Source of the DNA: Cyclobacteriaceae bacterium
GTDB taxonomy: Bacteria; Bacteroidota; Bacteroidia; Cytophagales; Cyclobacteriaceae
Assembly: GCA_029861825.1 (NCBI GenBank)
Contig: JAOTYN010000181.1
Coordinates: 1-8,130, forward strand
Reading direction: 5' to 3'
Length of the DNA stretch: 8,130 bases
Shown here: in pieces, positions 5,793 through 8,130 of the stretch
Position numbering within the stretch: the stretch's first letter is position 1
Layout of the letters: every line of letters begins with the position of its first letter
The notes under the pieces: generated by a model
What the model was told of the DNA's origin: nothing
Databases searched by the model: none
The model's input: the letters and a program-made list of their open reading frames with translations, nothing else
Program-made: the position numbers and the translations under genes

Positions 5793-6346
5793 AGGAGGAT
5801 GTCATTTCGGGCATTAAGAATGGTAAGGAACAGGCCGTGGTGGAACTGTATAACACCTATAAAAACGATTTCATCCGTTGGTCGGGGTTCCGCTACCAAT
5901 TAGATGAAGAAGATGCTCTGGATGTCTTTCAGGAAGTGGTTATCAGCTTTTATGAGAATGTAAAAAAGGGAAAGCTGGATAAGATCAACTACCAACTCAA
6001 GACCTACTTATTCGCAATTGGAAAGAACATGATTATCAACCGCATCAAGTATGATCAAAGATTTGATCATGGCGCAGACCCCACTGATGAAGTGGAGACC
6101 TTCAACCTTGCCGAGCAGGAAATAGAAGTAAATCAACGGCATGGTGTTATTATTGCCCATTTGGAAAAGATGGGCGAGCCCTGTTATTCAATTCTTAAGC
6201 TTTACTTTTACGATTCGTTTTCAATGGAGGCTATTGCCAACAATCTGCAATACAAGAACGCCAATGTGGTGAAATCACAAAAACTGCGCTGCATAAATGA
6301 GCTGCGAAAGAGGGTTAAGGAACATTACGGACCTGAAGATCTTTAA
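5789..6346 (+). CDS. ECF-like sigma-70 family RNA polymerase sigma factor
   Basis: A 185-residue alternative sigma factor. Region 2 spans about 15-88: EEDALDVFQEVVISFYENV contains the core-binding DVFQEV helix at 45-50, and LKTYLFAIGKNMIINRIK at 70-87 is the region 2.3/2.4 helix for -10 melting and recognition. Region 4 spans about 120-176: EPCYSILKLYFYDSFSMEAIANNL, then a recognition helix around NANVVKSQKLRCINELRKRV. Size and two-domain layout fit group 4 (ECF) factors. The reading frame is closed upstream by TAG at 5765-5767, and TTG at 5789 is the only usual initiation codon before the conserved part, so a TTG start is called. It is followed by an anti-sigma-like gene in the same frame, separated only by TAA TAG and no other bases. 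The gene points away from the envelope operon, a likely but unproven target. Confidence 0.9.
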   Translation: MKEDVISGIKNGKEQAVVELYNTYKNDFIRWSGFRYQLDEEDALDVFQEVVISFYENVKKGKLDKINYQLKTYLFAIGKNMIINRIKYDQRFDHGADPTDEVETFNLAEQEIEVNQRHGVIIAHLEKMGEPCYSILKLYFYDSFSMEAIANNLQYKNANVVKSQKLRCINELRKRVKEHYGPEDL

Positions 6347-6349
6347 TAG

Positions 6350-7090
6350 GTGAGCGACTATAATATTGATATCGACGAAGTAAGAGATTATCTACAGGAT
6401 AAACTCAGTAGCCAGCGCAAGCAGGAGATCGATAAAATGATCGCCTCAGACCCCGAATATGCCCGGGAATTTACTCAGCAAAAGGAATTGGTAGAATCTA
6501 TGACGGTTTTTTACCGTGGTAAGCTTAAGCAAAAACTGAAAGCGGAGGATCAGGCAAAACGGCCTAAACAGGTCAGGAGCGCCTCAATAAGCAAACGGAG
6601 GTGGTGGGCCATGGCTGCATCGGTAGTATTGATCGCGGTGTCAGGATATTTATTGTTCTTTAGCGATCCCAGTTCCCAGGAGCTGTTTGATGAATACTAT
6701 CGACCCTATTATAATGTATTGACCAGCGGTGAGCGTTCCGGTGAGAAAACCGAGATGGACGCCATGTCTTTATATGAACGCGGACGCTATCAGGAGGCCA
6801 TAACTGCCTTCCAGGAAGAGATCAAGGATCCGTCCAGCCAAACTGCCTTGGTTTTCTATTTGGGACTTAGCTATCTAGCCGCAGACCAGCCATTAAAAGC
6901 TATTGAAAATATTGAAAAAGTAATTTCAGGACCTGCCAGTGTGCTGCAAGAGCCTGCTCAATGGTATCTGGGTTTGGCCTATCTCAAGGCAGAGGACATT
7001 GAGAATGCCCAAAGGGTTTTCCGCGAAATTCAAAATACCAGTGGTTCCTATCAGGACCAATCCTCAGAGATTTTAGACCAACTGCCATAA
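6350..7090 (+). CDS. Membrane anti-sigma-factor-like protein with C-terminal TPRs
   Basis: A 246-residue single-pass membrane protein. Residues 1-60 form a charged helical region (DEVRDYLQDKLSSQRKQEI, ASDPEYAREF) of the type found at the start of Bacteroidota anti-sigma factors, where it would bind the sigma factor in the cytoplasm. It has no Cys or His anywhere, so it is not a zinc-binding (ZAS) anti-sigma domain. A basic stretch, SKRRWW (81-86), precedes one membrane segment at about 86-104. Residues 136-235 form about three TPR units (LYERGRYQEAITAFQEEI, YLGLSYLAADQPLKAIENIEKV, YLGLAYLKAEDIENAQRVFREI), predicted to lie in the periplasm. This layout suggests the TPRs sense a protein partner and release the sigma factor. 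The start is GTG at 6350; no in-frame ATG occurs before residue 30. Anti-sigma function is inferred from position and architecture. Confidence 0.75.
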   Translation: MSDYNIDIDEVRDYLQDKLSSQRKQEIDKMIASDPEYAREFTQQKELVESMTVFYRGKLKQKLKAEDQAKRPKQVRSASISKRRWWAMAASVVLIAVSGYLLFFSDPSSQELFDEYYRPYYNVLTSGERSGEKTEMDAMSLYERGRYQEAITAFQEEIKDPSSQTALVFYLGLSYLAADQPLKAIENIEKVISGPASVLQEPAQWYLGLAYLKAEDIENAQRVFREIQNTSGSYQDQSSEILDQLP

Positions 7091-7173
7091 GATCTCCCAA
7101 TAAATAGTTAAGAATCAACCCAGGGATCATTAAATTAGCTAAAGAAGCTACTGGTGAACATAAGCCCGCATTG

Positions 7174-8130
7174 ATGAAAAAACATATCCTGATTAGCGGA
7201 TTGGCTATAGTGCTTTCCATTACTCAAAACTATGCCCAAACACCAGAGTTGGTCGATAGCCTTCTACAGAATTTAAATACAGCCACACTGGATAGCGTTA
7301 AAGCGGATGCTATGCTCTCACTTAGTGGCGTATTTCGTAATTCCAATCCGGAAAAAGCGCAAGGTTATGCACAACAAGCCCTGGACCTAAGCCGATCTAT
7401 AAACTACGTAAAAGGGGAGGCCTCTGCTTTATTCCATTTTGGAGCTATCAGCTCAGGACAATCGGACTATTCCTCAGCCTTAAAATACTATCAGCAAGCA
7501 CTTTCCTTAGCTGAAAACAGCACTCTAAAAAGAGAGCCGGTACAGTATAAGCTGAACATAGGGATCATATATGATATTACAGGGGACGCGGCAAAAGCCA
7601 TGGAAATTTATGAAGAGGTGCTCGATGACTCCAGGGTCATTAAGGATACGGTATTAGAAACCAGTGCCTTTCAAAATATGGCTATTCTGCATGTCTATCA
7701 AGGGGAGTTGAGCAAGGCCAAGGAGTATTTTGTAAAGGCCAAAAATGTAGTTGAAAAGATCAACCATCCGGAAATGTTGGGTCAAATAACCAATAATCTG
7801 GCCACAGTCTATTCTCAGCTTTATGAATTTGACTCCGCCAGAGTCTACTATCAAGAGTCTTTGGATCTTTGGAAAAGTCGAAACAACCAATTTCAGGTAG
7901 CCAGGACTATGTACAATATGGCTATTGACGAGTTGGAAACGGGAAGTGGACAGGAAGCGGAACAACTTTGGAAAAGTTCGCTGGAGATCAGAGAACAACT
8001 GGGTGATGCCCGGGGAGTGGGCCTTTGTCAAAGCGCTCTAGGCTCATACTATTCGGACCGTAGAGATTACAGCAAAGCGGTAAATTTTTTCCAGCAAAGC
8101 TTACGCTCATTTGAAAAAGCAGGCCTCAAA
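7174..8130 (+). CDS. Exported TPR protein, 3' end beyond the window
   Basis: From ATG at 7174 the frame is open to the last base, giving at least 319 residues. Residues 1-21 are a signal peptide (MKKHILISGLAIVLSI..., cleavage likely after NYA before Gln22). From residue 41 on there are seven consecutive TPR units of exactly 40 residues (41-80, 81-120, 121-160, 161-200, 201-240, 241-280, and 281 to the edge), each with the Tyr/Ala...Gly...Ala...Tyr...Ala-Leu pattern, as in DYSSALKYYQQALSLAE and DYSKAVNFFQQSLRSFE. In Bacteroidota, exported TPR arrays like this are often followed by a membrane segment and a cytoplasmic output domain such as a LuxR-type helix-turn-helix or a histidine kinase; that part, if present, is outside the window. 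The 83 bases before it hold no clear terminator or promoter, only a weak TAGCT/AGCTA dyad at 7136-7150, so it is probably co-transcribed with the sigma and anti-sigma genes. Confidence 0.85.
   Translation, partial: MKKHILISGLAIVLSITQNYAQTPELVDSLLQNLNTATLDSVKADAMLSLSGVFRNSNPEKAQGYAQQALDLSRSINYVKGEASALFHFGAISSGQSDYSSALKYYQQALSLAENSTLKREPVQYKLNIGIIYDITGDAAKAMEIYEEVLDDSRVIKDTVLETSAFQNMAILHVYQGELSKAKEYFVKAKNVVEKINHPEMLGQITNNLATVYSQLYEFDSARVYYQESLDLWKSRNNQFQVARTMYNMAIDELETGSGQEAEQLWKSSLEIREQLGDARGVGLCQSALGSYYSDRRDYSKAVNFFQQSLRSFEKAGLK

Noticed and set aside
5792..5801. AAGGAGG followed immediately by ATG at 5799, as an alternative sigma-gene start
   Set aside because: The ATG is in the wrong frame, closes after a short run, and the spacing of zero bases is unsuitable for a ribosome binding site.
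6984..7220. Minus-strand ORF across the end of the anti-sigma gene
   Set aside because: It overlaps both the TPR end of the anti-sigma gene and the signal peptide of the next gene; no motif seen.
7654..8031. Minus-strand ORF of 125 codons
   Set aside because: It lies antisense to the exact 40-residue TPR register on the plus strand, which is clearly the coding strand.

Overview
The window looks like chromosome of a member of the Bacteroidota, most likely a marine or environmental Flavobacteriia-type organism. Supporting signs are two PorT-type outer-membrane beta-barrels, an S1 sulfatase lipoprotein, an ECF-like sigma factor followed by a zinc-free anti-sigma factor with TPRs, a large secreted TPR protein, moderate GC content, and starts that mostly lack Shine-Dalgarno sequences. 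The assignment rests on gene content, not on a marker gene. I see no rRNA, tRNA, CRISPR array or insertion sequence, and no gene-free stretch longer than about 210 bases.

Region 1 (1-2603, mainly minus strand). Read in the direction of transcription, this holds an Xre/DUF2384 antitoxin (2559 to 2098), a RES-domain toxin whose ATG shares one base with the antitoxin stop codon, an S1 sulfatase lipoprotein 41 bases further on, and possibly the first ten codons of another gene running off the left edge. A perfect 20-bp palindrome (2584-2603) lies just upstream of the antitoxin and is the best candidate operator for autoregulation.

Region 2 (2604-3649, plus strand). A polytopic membrane protein of the CPBP/abortive-infection (Rce1-like) family is transcribed divergently from the toxin-antitoxin pair. 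Several positions that are normally catalytic are changed. A strong hairpin follows its stop codon; its T-tract lies on the minus strand, so it best serves as the terminator of region 3.

Region 3 (3708-5582, minus strand). A tight three-gene envelope operon: PorT-like barrel, second PorT-like barrel, and a small secreted protein of no known function with an internally duplicated YW-x-D...G-Y-x-GGPA motif. Both junctions are exactly stop-NNN-ATG.

Region 4 (5789-8130, plus strand). Divergent from region 3 across about 206 AT-rich bases: a sigma-70/ECF-like factor with a TTG start, a membrane anti-sigma-like protein in the same frame after tandem stops TAA TAG, and a secreted protein of at least seven TPR units with an exact 40-residue period. 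The last gene is cut by the right edge and lies outside a simple start-to-stop ORF listing.

Regions 3 and 4 together look like an envelope-signalling locus: a sigma/anti-sigma pair facing a set of outer-membrane and exported proteins it could control. That link is inferred from layout only. The least described components are the duplicated-motif exported protein (3708-4268), the degenerate CPBP protein, and this divergent locus as a unit.
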